Assembly: GCA_011634665.1 (NCBI GenBank)
Contig: WAEK01000001.1
Coordinates: 573,501-637,500 of the forward strand
Length of the DNA: 64,000 nt
From: Mortierella sp. BCC40632
Taxonomy: Eukaryota; Mortierellomycota; Mortierellomycetes; Mortierellales; Mortierellaceae
Direction: 5' to 3'
Below the pieces are notes generated by a model that made no database searches, was not told where the DNA came from, and was given only the letters and a program-made list of their open reading frames with translations. The position numbers and the translations under genes were made by a program. This document shows, one piece after another, positions 31,801-43,979 of the stretch; within the stretch, counting starts at the first letter, position 1, and each line of letters starts with the position of its first letter.

Positions 31801-34048
31801 CATGTCAATGATCAAGACTAAATTTAAGATGCCAAAGACCACGCCAAACAGTGTTATGCACCACAACCGTGGGGAACCATCAGGAGACTGGAAGATTTGC
31901 AAGCAGAGGAACAAATCACCAGCCTATGGCTACGTCTGGGGGATGCAGGTTTGGTAGGAAGGGTTGCAAGAGCCAGACTCTTAGCCCTTCAACAAGCACA
32001 ACAACTGCCAACACTACCCACGAGGATACCAGATCAAGTCGAGATGACCAGGAACAGTCTGACGAGCGGGGTATGCCGGATCCTGGCAGAGAGGAAAATG
32101 ACGCTCACGGTCAACGTCGAGAGAGACATTGGACTCAAAGCCGGAGCCGTGAGCATACAAGAATGGCTTGGGGAAGGGATGAAAGAAGAGGCGAAGGAGT
32201 TGTGTAGGAAGGGAATCTTTTTTGCGGAGCAGATCCTCCACAGAAATACTCTCATGTCGTGGAAGGACATTAGAGAGAGATTCCAGATGGGAAAGAGGAA
32301 AGTGATGCCTCCATGGTTCCAGAGGGTGCAGGCCCATGTGTGTGGTGTGGAGGAGCAGAGGCAAACACGAGAGAGGTGGGTGGAGAAGCAAGAGGAGAAG
32401 GTGGAGACACTGCTGGACAATATCGATACGGACGCGTCATACACCACAGAGGAAGAAGGGGAAGAAGAGGAAAGCGACGATGAGGGTGAAGATGAAGAGG
32501 TGAGAGAGATGGAGGAGATAGACCAACCAAGAGTTTTTTTTGACGCAAAACAGGGCTAACACCAAAAGAATGGTGGAGACCTATGAACAAAGAAGAATGA
32601 GGAAGGAGGAATGGGTGATGAGAGGAATGCCACGAGGAGGGAACAAGTGGATCCAGAAAGAGAATCGTGAGGTCGAGTTTGAGGTGCTGGAAAAAAGATT
32701 GGAGAAGGAATGGGAAAGAGAAGAAGAAAGAAGAAGGAAGATGAGGAAAAGAGAGAAAAGGGAGCGTGTGAAGAGAGAGAAGAGGGAGCGTGCGAGACTC
32801 ATCCTCAGACGGAGGAGCCAGAGGAAGAGGCAGGCAAAAGGGACGGCCAAGAGGCGAAGAAGGCCCTTGCTGTACAGGCTTGCAGCCCTCCAGGACTTCA
32901 ACAGCCTTCGGAAAGACAACAGAGTCCGCAAAGAAGGCGATGAGGCGTTTGCAAATGCCGCAATGCCCATTTGGAACGCCGAGGAGTGGGAGCAAGGGCT
33001 TGACCGACCCGAAATCTTGCAACTGAACGAGGAGGCCACAAACAACATCAGCCGGTGGAGAGAGCAACTCAAGGATGAAGTATGCCTGGAGTTGTATACA
33101 GATGGATCGCTAAAACACTATGCCACCGAGCAAGCCAAGATGACGTTTGGAGTGGTCGTGAAAAGCGGTTTAGGGTACGAGGAGGTTATTGCAGGGACGG
33201 TCGAGGGATATGCATCATCGACTAAGGCCGAGTTGCTTGGACTTCTTGCAGCAATTATGTGCAGCCCGCGAGGGAAGGAAGTAACAATCAGGCTCGACAA
33301 CGATGCTGTGGTCCAGGGGTTTGAGAAGCTGGTGAAGGGAAGAGTGGACGCCACGAGGAGGATGAAGCAGAGAGCGACGTATGCTGAATGGTGGACATGG
33401 GTGCACCAGTCCTACTGCGACCAAGGTGGAAAGATTGAGGTAGAGTGGGTAAAAGGCCACTCAGGAAATCCAGGTAACGAAGCAGCAGACCGCTTAGCGT
33501 CCAAGGCACATCGGACGGCTAGGATCCCATGGGAGCTTCCAAAGCTGGTTAAGGATGGATATGGGGCAGGGGCTAGTTTCATGGATCACGCAGTGGAGGA
33601 CGATGTTCGCCAAGTCTTGAAGCTACAGTCGGCAGCGAGGGCCCACCAGCACTGGGTCAGACAGAACAGGACGAGGCGATACATCTCCGATTGGAAAGCA
33701 ATCGAGTGGAGCGCGACACTGGAGATCATTCACGAGAGGAACGCACCGAGGAGTTTCTACACGAGTGAAGGAGACTGCCAGAGGCGATCGCACAGGTTGA
33801 AGAAGCTGCACGGGATGCTTCCGACACTGAGCGAGATGAAGAAGCGACACCCAGACCTGTATGATACCGACACGTGCAGGGTCTGCGAGGAGGAAACCGA
33901 GACGATGGAGCACATCTGGGAATGCAGGGCCACAAAGGAGGAGCAGGGAGGAAGGGTGGCGAGAGGCGGTGAAGGCCGTGAAGGAGAGTGGAAAGAGGAA
34001 GTGGAAGAGAGAGTGCAAGGCGTGGTTGGAGGAAGCGAGGGACGCTAG
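28900..34048 (+). pseudogene. LINE B ORF2: endonuclease, reverse transcriptase, RNase H (frame-broken)
   Basis: Endonuclease: VGSFNIRGANQPGKFDAL at about 28931, MIAVQETKLP, VILMGDFNGVMEP near 29390 and VASDHRMARA near 29640. Reverse transcriptase: EVRPITLLEHARK near 30835, VVFQDMKRCFDSVN near 31040, GLDQGGVECPLL near 31225 and VAFVDDTTWIA near 31362, where VDD replaces the usual ADD. RNase H: LELYTDGSLKHY near 33090, STKAELLGLLAAI near 33220, IRLDNDAVV near 33295 and WVKGHSGNPGNEAADRLAS near 33450, with all acidic residues present. A C-x2-C...H-x4-C motif (CRVCEEETETMEHIWEC) follows near 33880. Breaks lie near 28985, 29960, 30210, 30640, 30870, 31330 and 31800. The RNase H part is one long open frame from 32540. 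Confidence 0.85.
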
Positions 34049-34854
34049 GAGGAACGGTGGTTCACCCAAGAGGAAAAAACCAACGTTCACGGAGAAGAGT
34101 GAAGGGGATCTTTGGGACTCCTTGGAGGGGATCTTTGAAGGAGTTGAAGAGATCAGACCCAGGGAGGTTGAACAGAGATCGAGGCACAGGAGGAATGCAG
34201 AGCCGCAACACACAATCATGGAGGCGTATCAGGGAATGGTACCTGAAGTGATGATAACAAGCTGGAAGAGAATGCACAGGACGACAAGACCGATAGCGAA
34301 GGATATGGCGACTCGATTTATCGAAGCCATTGAGGAATTTGGAGCACGCAGATCTGGGGACAGAGGTGTACAGCCACAGTGGACTGGGGAAAAGACGAAA
34401 GGAATCACTGCGGTGAGCAAACGCGCCGGGAGACGCAATGGTGATGGGGAGACACCAACCCAGCCACAGTGATTTCTCAGACTTGAACAGTCCACAGCGG
34501 CCGAAGCCCGACCTCAGAGAGGCGTACACAGAGAGGCGGATGAAACAGTTCTGAAGTATGTGCAGGGAAAGACTAAGCTGAATGTGATGGAGCGGCTAGG
34601 AAGCTGGAAAAAGTGTTGACAATGGACGCCGGCTAAAAAAGACGACGAATGAGCGCAACAGGCCACGTAGGGGTGGGCGGACAATACTCGACCCATTCAT
34701 GCGATGTGAGTGATGCCGAAGAGTATATGGACACTGTAGACTAGGGTTCTGTAGTATCCATTTGCGAGATTCCTTCTCGTTTAAGGTCCAGTGACAACAG
34801 GGCGGCCCCGGCCGCCCTGGTATACCATAAACTCTGCATGCCCACATGGGGTCC

Positions 34855-34894
<40 letters not shown>

Positions 34895-34897
<3 letters not shown>

Positions 34898-35257
34898 GAG
34901 GCAGAAGCCGAACCTCAAGGAGGCATACGATGAAGCAGACCGTACTGTGTATGAGTACTACCTTGGAAAGAGGAAGCTGGAGGTGATGGAGCGGCTGGGG
35001 AGTTGGAAAAAAGTGTTAGCGATGGACCAAGAGGGCTAAATGACGACGAATGAGCGCAACAGGCCGCGTAGGGAGCTGGCATTACGACCACTCATGCGAC
35101 GTGGGTGATGGCGAACAGAGTATCTGGACATTAGGTAGAACTATTTAGTGTTTATTTGCAGGGCTAGATCCTGTTATGGCCCAAGTGACAACGGGGCAGT
35201 AGCCCCGGTATTCCATAAACTCTGCACGCCCACGTGGGGCCCTCGTTAACAAAAAAG
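34895..35257 (+). mobile_element. 5'-truncated LINE B copy fused to the tail of the previous copy
   Basis: Begins directly after the A-tail of LINE B and aligns with the last ~400 bp of that element (shared GATGGAGCGGCT, GACGACGAATGAGCGCAACAGG, ACTCTGCACGCCCACGTGGGG). It ends GTTAACAAAAAA at 35257. Divergence of roughly one base in seven marks it as a different, older copy. Confidence 0.8.
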
Positions 35258-35462
35258 CCAAAACCGCCAGCGCTCCGGCGCGACAGACCACGTAGAGAGA
35301 ATGGTATTAAAACCACTCAAGCGATGTGGGTGATGGTGATCAAGAGTATCTGGATCCATTTGTGGGCTAAAAAGCTCGTTAGTATTTCCTAGTGGCAACA
35401 GGATTGGTGGGTAGCTTTGGAAATACTCTAAACTTTTTATGCCTAGCTGGGGTCTAAGTTAA
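35258..35462 (+). mobile_element. Third, more diverged LINE B 3' tail
   Basis: Follows the A-run of the preceding copy. It shares CGACAGACCACGTAG, GATGTGGGTGATGGTGA, GTATCTGGA and a diverged end CTCTAAACTTTTTATGCC...GGGGTCTAAGTTAAC. It lacks a long A-tail. With the two preceding copies it forms a tail-to-head series of three. Confidence 0.7.
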
Positions 35463-35708
35463 CCTCCCTCCCCCTCTTCTTCTCTTCCCTCCTCCTTTCA
35501 ACCGGCTGGCGCTTTTGCCGATCCACGAATGGTTTTGTTAATAAACAAACAAACAAACAGACAAATAAACAAAAAAGGAGGATCATTGGCAACATGTAGA
35601 AAAATCTTTATGCAAAAGCCAGAGCAAGGGATAAAAGAAAGAAAGAATCAACTAAGAAAAAAAAAAAGAAAAAGAAAAAGAAAAAGAAAGTGGATATTTT
35701 TTTTTCTT
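35463..35708. other. Spacer and probable 3' UTR of leucyl-tRNA synthetase
   Basis: A short CT-rich stretch, then (AAAC)n-like sequence near 35540-35575 and an A-rich run near 35656-35690. No gene is seen. It separates the transposon island from the minus-strand LeuRS gene. Confidence 0.5.
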
Positions 35709-38700
35709 CTAAAGGTTCTTGACAATAAAGGTGGGCTGTCCAGGTACACTCTGTTCTGCCGCACGGACATAATCATCCTCAGATCCCTCAGGCAAGCTGG
35801 CAATCTCATCGTTCTTGACCAAGTTCAAGGTCTCGTATCCAAGAATCTTGCGCAAGTAATCCGAGTGCGTCTTCAAGACTACTGTCTCATCAAAGTCCAA
35901 TGCCCGGCTAAAGACGGAGGGTCCCTGGGCTTCAGCCTTCTTCTTCAAATCGTGAACAAAAGGCATCACCTTCTTGTCCTTCATCAAACCCTTGGCTGCC
36001 AACTCCTTCTTGATCTTCTCATCGTCAAAGACCTTCTCCTTGTTCTCGGGCTGGTATGCATCCTTGAGAACAGCAATGGCGGCCTCCTGCCACTCGGGGA
36101 ACTTGGCAGCAATCAAGATCGTGATCTTCTTGGGCTTGAAAGGATCAAAGACATCGGTCTTACCCTTCTTCTTCTTCTTCAAAGCCTGAGTCTCAGCAGC
36201 ACGGACCTGAGCCAACTGACGACGCAAGTAATCGAGCTCCTGCAACACAGACTCATCCACAGGACCAACAGTGGGCCAGCGAGCATTGACGACCATGCCC
36301 TCCTTGCCCAACAAAGTGCCCCAGACATACTCGGACCAATGCGTGACAATGGGCGAAATGATCACAGTCTGGACCTCAATGTAGCGCATGATCAACTCCT
36401 TGTTCATAGGAATATCCATCAAAGCACACGCCTCTCTGTAAAAGTCACGAGCAGCAGTCAACTCATAGAAGCCTGACTTGACAGCCTCACGATAGAACGT
36501 AGCCTCGTAGTCGGCATCAGCCTGCTTAATGAGCTTGTTCATCTGGCTCTCAAAGACACGGTCATAGAAGTTGTACTGGTCGCGTCCCGTGGTTCTGAAT
36601 GTATCCTTGGCAGCCAAGGTCTCCTGGATCCACTCGGTAAGTGTGTACAACTTCAAGATACAGGCGTTGGCGGTCGTGTCCTCAAAGTTGGCATCCTCAC
36701 CACTGTCACCGGCATCGGCCAAGGCAAGACGGGTAGCATCAGCACCGTACTTCTCGACGGCCTCGGCGAGACCCAAGAAGTTACCAGTCGACTTGGACAT
36801 CTTGTCACCGTTCAACATCAAGTGACCATTGGCACGGATACTAACGGGCCAGTATTTCTTGGGGAACAAGGCAACGTGATTGTAGATGGCAAAGGTCAAG
36901 TGGTTGGGAATCAATTCCTTGCCCGAGGTACGGATGTCCAATGGGTAGAAGTACTCGAATTCACGGCGGAGCTTGTCCAAGGAAGCCTTGGGGACATCGC
37001 TGTCAGTGGGAAGGGCTCCCTCGGCAAAGATATACTCAAAGGCCTGGTCGGTCATCTGCTCAGCACGGATGCCCAAGGGGCCAGGAACGGAGCCATCGAT
37101 TGAGCCTCCCTGAAGCAAGGCAGCAATGGCGTAGTAGGCCATGTAGATAGTAGAGTCGGACAAAGACTCCACCAAGAAGTTCTTGTCCCAAGGCAGACGA
37201 GTACCCAAACCATAGGAACGAGCGCAAGCCCACTGGTTCAACCAGGCCAAGTTCTTCTCGAAAGCATTTCTGGTCTCGTCCGTGTAGACGTTCATCTGCT
37301 CCAAGCACTCCTCGGCCATCTTGCGCCACTCGGTCTCACCATAGTCCAAGTACCACTGGTCCATCAAGGCGACAACACACTCCTCTCCACTGCGCGACAT
37401 GACCAAGTTCTCAGGCTCGTTGTAGGGGACGGCATCGCCAGCGTCGATCAACATCTTGCGGATCTCGGGCTTGGCCTCCTGGACAGGCTTGCCGGAATAA
37501 GGACCAACAGCCATGATACCGTTGTAGTAGCCATCCTTGTAGACAGCCTCCTTTGCGATTGCCAACTGAGTCTTGTCCTTTTGAGAGTTGATCTTCATCT
37601 GTGCGCAGATAGTGGGCGCAGCCAAGTTTCCGTAGGTAGGGGTGTTGATGATTGGGACGGGCTCATAGGTAGCAACCCACTCAGGCTTGATCTTATAGTA
37701 ATCAGGCTTCTTCTTCAAGTCCATGAGAGCCGAGAAGTCATCGGGAGAGTCCGAGGGGACCGAGGTGACAACACCGGTACCCTTCGTGGCCAAGACACCC
37801 TCCATGGGCAAGACATATACATGTGGGTATGTGCTCAAGGGGGCCTTGATCTGAGTACCAATCAACTGACGACCGACCACCTCGGCCAACTTGACAACCT
37901 CGCCGTTCGAGGGTGACAACTTCTGGAAGGCCATGTTACGGGCAGCACGCTCTGTCATCACGAACAATTCATCCGCATTGTTGGACTTGTAGAAGCCATA
38001 TTTGATATCGACGCCGACAAAGCAGTTGGTCTGTCCGTACATGGTCTCGGGACGGAGAGTGGCAGCAACCATGAAGATCTTCTTTCCTTCAATCTCCTTG
38101 TTTCCAGCCAAGATCTCCTTGGTCTCTGGCGAAAATTCGAGGACCTTGAGCTTGATGCAAGTGTAGTCCTGAGGTCCGACACCCTCACCGCTCTGACGAT
38201 CGTGATCCATGCAGGGCTGACCATCCCTTGGAGAGTAGATAGTGTAACGCTCACCAAACTTGACCTTATCCAAGGCCTTCAACTTATTGAACTGCCAGCG
38301 AATGAAGGCATCGTAGAAGGGGTTAGAATCCGTGGTGATGAATGAGCGGCGGAAATCGATCTTGTATCCGATCTTCTGGACGTCAGACTATTGTTCATCA
38401 ACGGTATAGAATTCGAGAGCAAGTTTTATGGTCAGTATCATCTCTTCTAGCTTCTGGTAACTATCCCAGGAAAGAAAGAGGTTAAACTTACTGTAGCGAT
38501 AGGGGGGAAATAAGTCAACCAGTGCTGAGGGTCCGCAAACCGGTGAATCTCATTACGAGGAACACCAATCTGCTCCATGATCTGGAACTGATACTTGAGA
38601 CCAGTGGCCTTGGCGGCGACCTTGCCCTTCTTGGCGACAATCTTGGTAGGGTCAACCTTCTGGTTCTCTGTCTCCTGCAAGTTCAAGCTCTCGATCTTAG

Positions 38701-38940
38701 GAGTCTCTGGCTCTAAAATAGATGTTGGATCAATATCAAACCAAGACGATTAGTCCTATGCGAGAGAGGGAAGCATACGTAAGTGTAAATGACATGGAAC
38801 ATAGTCATACCTTTAGGGAGAACAAAGTCCTTGCCAAACATCTCCATTTCGCGAGCCAGCTTGTCAGCGCAGGCCTATAGAAGCAATGGGTAGCTAGGAT
38901 TGTCAGAACATTTTATCCTCACACTGGATCTACCATAGGC

Positions 38941-38981
<41 letters not shown>

Positions 38982-39568
38982 GAGGCGCTGTCAAGAAAGC
39001 AGGAATGACAAGTGTGGTAAGCTTACACGAATAGGCATGCCAGTGCAGTGCCAGCCCAAGGGGAACAGAGCACGTCTGCCCTTCAAGCGATAGTATCCTG
39101 TAGCGAACTCAATCTTGGAGATTGTGAAGCCGTGTCCAAGATGCAGACGTCCGTTCATGTAGGGATAGGCCGTTGTCGACAAGTACTTTGGGTGTTCCTT
39201 GTGAAGAGTGGCCAAGTCAGGATGCTCCTCAATCGTGGGGGCGTTGACCTCGAAGGCCTTCTTTTCCTCCCACAACTGCTGAACCTTTCTCTCAATGTCT
39301 ATCAAAGCATCACGCTTTGCTGTCTGTCGTTTTTGGGAGGTCCAAGAGCGGTGGGTGGTGAGCGTCGGGTAGATTAGGTTGATCAAGTCGATGAGAGGTG
39401 AGGCAGAAGGTGAGCAATTGATGAAAAGAGCAGTAGGATCAGACAGGTTAGTGGCAAAATCGATCGATACTGCTCTTGAATGGGGGTGCTTTCTCAGGGC
39501 ATGAGTGAAGGCGGTAAATAGACTGGCGCAGCTAGCAGGTAGAGACACTGTACCTTTGGTTCAGCCAT
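35709..39568 (-). CDS. Leucyl-tRNA synthetase, cytosolic, five exons
   Basis: Class I synthetase charging tRNA-Leu. Minus-strand exons: 39568-39554 (MAEPK), 39323-39027, 38874-38811, 38712-38492 and 38387-35709, with GT/AG ends and continuous frame, giving 1091 residues. This is close to the ~1090 of fungal cytosolic LeuRS, which argues against the shorter mitochondrial form. Signatures: [17 protein letters not shown] (HIGH box, exon 2), the editing domain with [12 protein letters not shown] and [15 protein letters not shown], and KMSKSTGNF near 36790. Low-complexity KKKKKGK and a C-terminal extension are typical of archaeal/eukaryotic enzymes. No mitochondrial presequence is seen. The 5-codon first exon is short but well supported by the frame. 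It sits next to the transposon island and appears intact. Confidence 0.95.
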
Positions 39569-40677
39569 GATGATGGTTGATGGTTAGGGGAGGGGGGGAA
39601 GAATGGATGGGGATGGAAGGAAAGGGCGGCAGAGCTCCTTCTTTTGAAGCATAACAAAAAAAAAAGTCTGTGGAGAACTGGTGCGACTGAGCAGCAGAGT
39701 CGTATCAGCTAAAACCAGGCGCTGTTACTCATCTTTAAATCCTGCCAAAGCGCGTTTTGGCCTAGAAAGGGCGCAGCCTATTTCTACCACTTCTTTCACT
39801 CCAGGTTGTCTCCAAGGGTCACCGCTCTGCGACCACGACTGAACAAGGGCAACTCATTTGAGTCATTTACCTCTTTGCCGCTCTATCCATGTGAGTCAGA
39901 TAACATTGCCTATAGCCTTTGCTGTGCCCTCAATCCTACTTTTAGTCGTCAGCTTGACCTAAACCATGTATGCAGTAGAAACTTTTTGCGCTCTCTGAAA
40001 GGGTTGTTTGAAGGAGGCTAGCAACAAAAAACCGACCTCAGTGAAATATTCTCAGTACTGCAGTGGTCGGTGTTGACTATGCTGCATAGAGATAGGCTGA
40101 CAGTGCCAAATATGGTGTGCATTTCCAATTGAATAGACTGTCCTGGGCTTTCTTTGACATTCTTGGGGGTGTGTTTAGTCATGGAACATAGCCTCGCAGA
40201 AATGGACTCGCCTCACAACATTATGGCTTGATGTTTTTCAGTTGTCATGACTACCGACCCCACAGCTTCGAAGGTATTCTGCGATAGAGGCAAAAGACTT
40301 CCCGAGCCTGGGCGAATGCTGTGAATAGGGCCAATGCTCGGAGGCCCAAGCAACCTCATTCAACTTTATATTCAACAAACCCCCTCAAAGCACACTCCTC
40401 CTTCATCCTTGTGTTCCGTAAGCATTTTTTTGAGAATTCCAAGCGGTTTGGACTGCGGGTGCAAATGGCTTTCACGTATGTTGAGCCTGCACTGTTATCT
40501 TAATTCGTGTCGGACCAAACCATTTGACAGACCTATCCCTAGTCCATCCTCTTCAAACAGAAAAAAGTTGAAGCATACTGAAGTGTGTCTCTAGGGAGAA
40601 GAAGAGGGAGAACGAGAGATAAAGTTACCCTTATTTTATTTAATTCTTGTTTTCCTTCTTCAGGATTGGATAGCCAT
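39569..40677. other. Intergenic region, LeuRS to oligopeptidase
   Basis: About 1.1 kb containing the LeuRS promoter side and the 3' UTR of the next minus-strand gene. Small open frames resemble nothing known. No repeat or RNA gene was recognised. Confidence 0.5.
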
Positions 40678-43600
40678 TTAATTCCAACCGGATCGTCGAG
40701 CTGTCAATGGAGTGGCGGGTTCAGATCGACTATTGGTTTCATCCTCCATACCAATCCTGAAAAGAGGCGCCTGAAGTGTCGAGATCAAGAAAGAATACTC
40801 AAATGCCAAGTCTTCAAGGTATGAATATTGGCCCGAGTTACCGCCATGGCCTACCTCCTCAATTCTCAGTAAGAGTAAACGTTCATCTCCCTTTTCCACC
40901 ATAGCGTCCTTGTCACTGCCTTCGAGTAGATTGGTCTCACCAGACTTGGGCCAACAAGACCTCAGTTTAGCAACCCACTTCAATGGCTCAAAAAAGGCCA
41001 CTCGAGGATCATTCATGCCTCCCAAGACCAACATATTGGGATATTTACGCGGCCTGACATTGCTGTAAGGGCAATATTGTCTCATGACCTGGTAAATCTC
41101 TGGGTCCTCAGGGTTGCCCCATTCTTCCCATTCAAAGGCTGTCCAAGGGATCGAAGAGTCCAGCATCGTGTTGACAGCATCCACGAACGGCACCTCTGTC
41201 AAAGCGGATCGGAAGAGTTCTGGTCTCATATTAACAACGGCTCCAATGTTCAATCCTCCAGCAGAACGACCATATATGGCTAGTTTTTCTGGTGAAGTAT
41301 AGCCCTCCTATTATTGCAAGAGTTAGTAGTGAAAAGTGAGTCTCAGAGTAAATCCGTATTGTTGCCAAATAAAACCATAAGAACATAAAGCACCAAGAGA
41401 TAACAGGGATCATACCTTAATCAAAAATTCTGCACAACTGATAAAATCCAGGAATGTATTGGGCTTCTTGGCCAGCTTGCCCTCTTCATACCATCTCATG
41501 CCCATATCACTTCCTCCTCGCACATGAGCGATGGCATAAATAAATCCTCGGTCCAACAAACTCAATCGTTGTGTTGAAAAGGCAGGATCTGTGCAACCTC
41601 CATAGGCACCATATGTGTAGAGCAGGCATGGATTCGTATCTTGTCCCTCAACGCGTCCAATGAGGTCCTTTCTATATACGATCGACATTGGTATCGCGGT
41701 ACCGTCGACTCCTGTCGCAAAGAGTCGAAGCTGTTCATAGTTGTTGGCTTCATAGGGCGGAGATCCAGTAATCCTTTCCGTGTGTACAATCGTTAATTCG
41801 CGCGTGTCCATATTGTAGTCGATGACTTGACGCGGTTGGACCAGGCTCGTATAGGTGAATCGAAGGACATTGGTGTCAAAGAGTGTCATCTTACTCAGGT
41901 TGGAAACTTCTTCACTAACTGATCCTGGTAGGAGCGAGTACACGGTTTCGGGAAAGGAAATATAATGATAGTTGTCGAATGGACTTGGTTCTATTCCTAC
42001 TGGTCGAGTAGCCTCCAGGGGAAGCGATGGCTCAGCATCCTCATCAGAAGACAGCCCGATCACTCGAACATTCTGATGACAGTTGGACCGCTCAAAGACT
42101 ACAAGGTGTCGTCTGCGTACTTGGAAATCCTCAATCAACACAAAGTCTCGATGTGGGATGACGGTCTCTCGTAAGGAAACAAGGTCCACAGGGGGCGAGT
42201 GCCGCTTTGGTGCCGGAGTTCGGAATAACCAATTGTTTTTTGAAATCTCGTTTGTCAAGACAAAGAAATATTCGCCGTTGTGGGACTCTGCCGAGTAAGT
42301 GACACCTTCCTTTCGTGGCATGATCACTCGGAGCTCGGCATCCTCCTCGGCATCCGTATGAAGGAATAGAGTTTCGGTAGTAACCTGTGCTGCAGAGTTA
42401 ATGAGAATGAACTTGCCGTCCCCAGACTTTGTCATTGTCAGATAGAACATCTCGTCTTTTTCCTCAAATAGCAATTGATCATTATCGACTGGCGTTCCCA
42501 GTGTATGGCGGTAGAGTTGATAGGCGCGCTCAGTCTCGGACTCTAACCTCAGATAGTACAGGAAGCGACCACAGGACGAGAACTCTACATTCTCGTAAAT
42601 GTTTACCAATTGGTCTGCAAGCTCCTCGCCTGTCTCAACATCCTTGAAATAGGTCGTGAATTGTTCGTTGCCCAGGTTATCGACACCATAGGCAAGTATA
42701 CGACAATCTGGCGAGTGGCGCAAAAAGCCAACTCTGAAGAACGTTGCGTCCTTGTATTCTGGCTTTGCTGCTATCTCATTCTCGTCCAGATAAACTTGCT
42801 CGTCTACATCTCCGCGTGGCGTCAGCATTGCCCGACAATGAAGACGGTATTCCAGACCAACCTGACTCTTGGAATAATAGCTCCATCCGTCTGGAAGTAC
42901 AACGTGGGCCGATTCTTCATTGGCATCCAGGCGTGAGACAAATTCATTGTAAAGAAGCTTTTGCAGGGGTTCGGTATGGCTCATTGCTGCGATAGCGTAT
43001 TGGTTCTCATCCTCGATATACTTTAGCACTGTCGATGGGACAATGGTAGTGAATAAAGACATTTTTTTCTTTTCCTTTTTAGTTCTATGTCTTCAAGTTT
43101 TTTTTTTTTTTTTTTTTTACAGTAGCATGATTCAGCCTAAAAGAATCCCAAATGGTACCTTCCGGGTTCTCCTTGTCCTTGAGCCAAGAGTAGTTGTCGA
43201 TGACCTCGTCTCCATGCACATTCACCTTGATATCCGGTTTTGCTGCACAGATTGGAGGTGATGGAAATTCAATATTCCTTCCATGCAATCTGTGGCGCGC
43301 TCTAGATGAAAGAAATATCCAATGCTGATCGTCAATAATTCTGTTTAGCCATGAGCGCTTGAAGCCAAGAAAAAAAATAAAGAAGAGATCCCCCAACGCC
43401 TTACTCTGCTTCTTCAAGGAGAACACGGAGCTTTTCCCACACCTCCAAGTAGATTTCTGGGTAATGGATGATCAGCTGGCGGATGCTTTCCATCATGTCT
43501 GGCAAGAGCGATAACAGGTTTTCGGCAGACTGGGAAACGAACATGCCCATCTCCTCTAAGGGCGGGAGTTTGTTATAGAAGCTCTTGTTGGGCCAGGCAT

Positions 43601-43979
43601 AGGTACTCTCTTTAGGAGACCACGACGGTGAGTCTATTTCGACAAAAATAGAGGAGTCATTTAGATCTTTGACGAGACACTTCCGGGGAAAGTAGGTATT
43701 CTTGACAAGGAATAGATGAGACAGTTATTCTGTACCGTTCGCATTCTGACTGACAGTTGCACGGCCACTTCCGATCGGTTGGACCAAAGACATACGACCC
43801 ACAGACCGAAGCAGTGGAGATGTGTTGTTCGAAGAGGATTGTCCTAGTGGCGAGCCTGCCTTACTGTTGATTTGAACGGAGCTCCCTGTAGGTAGCAAGC
43901 TAGTTCCGACCTCTCTACTTCGTGGGGATAGGGGCGATGTGGTGATAGGGACAGAGCCCATGTTTTCGCGTTTGGCCAT
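40678..43979 (-). CDS. Oligopeptidase B (S9A serine peptidase) with a spliced-on N-terminal module
   Basis: S9A peptidases cut short peptides, oligopeptidase B after basic residues. Inferred minus-strand exons: 43979-43736, 43633-43405, 43301-43159, 43028-41416 and 41307-40678; sum 2859 nt, 952 residues, in frame throughout. The peptidase begins about PPICAAKPDIKVNVHGDEV (HG-D-YSWLKD, the usual N-terminal signature) and has the beta-propeller and catalytic Ser in YGRSAGGLNIG, Asp in GGMNDPRV and His in EVGHGGNSGQYSY. The exon carrying the N-terminal signature has no in-frame ATG, so it needs upstream coding sequence. The donor GA|GTAAGG at 43405 joins frame-perfectly to TCTAG|AGCG at 43301. 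Exons 1-2 add about 157 residues: a Ser-rich tail-like region, then SWSPKESTYAWPNKSF and a helical end VWEKLRVLLEEAE. If that intron is retained, a stop follows at 43401-43403, giving a separate ~157-residue protein. A shorter peptidase could start at the ATG at 43062 but would lose conserved residues. Confidence 0.8.

Larger units (their letters stand above)
27030..34894 (+). mobile_element. LINE-type retrotransposon B (ORF1, endonuclease, RT, RNase H)
   Basis: A plus-strand non-LTR element of about 7.8 kb ending in a 34-nt A-tail at 34861-34894. The 5' limit is approximate, placed before the first ORF and after the sequence flanking the chromovirus. It differs from LINE A in having an ORF1 with a CCHC knuckle and an RNase H domain after RT, an organisation like I/Tad1-type fungal elements. 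Its 3' end carries CCATAAACTCTGC and CCCACATGGGGTCC ahead of the A-tail. Frame breaks are numerous. Confidence 0.88.
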
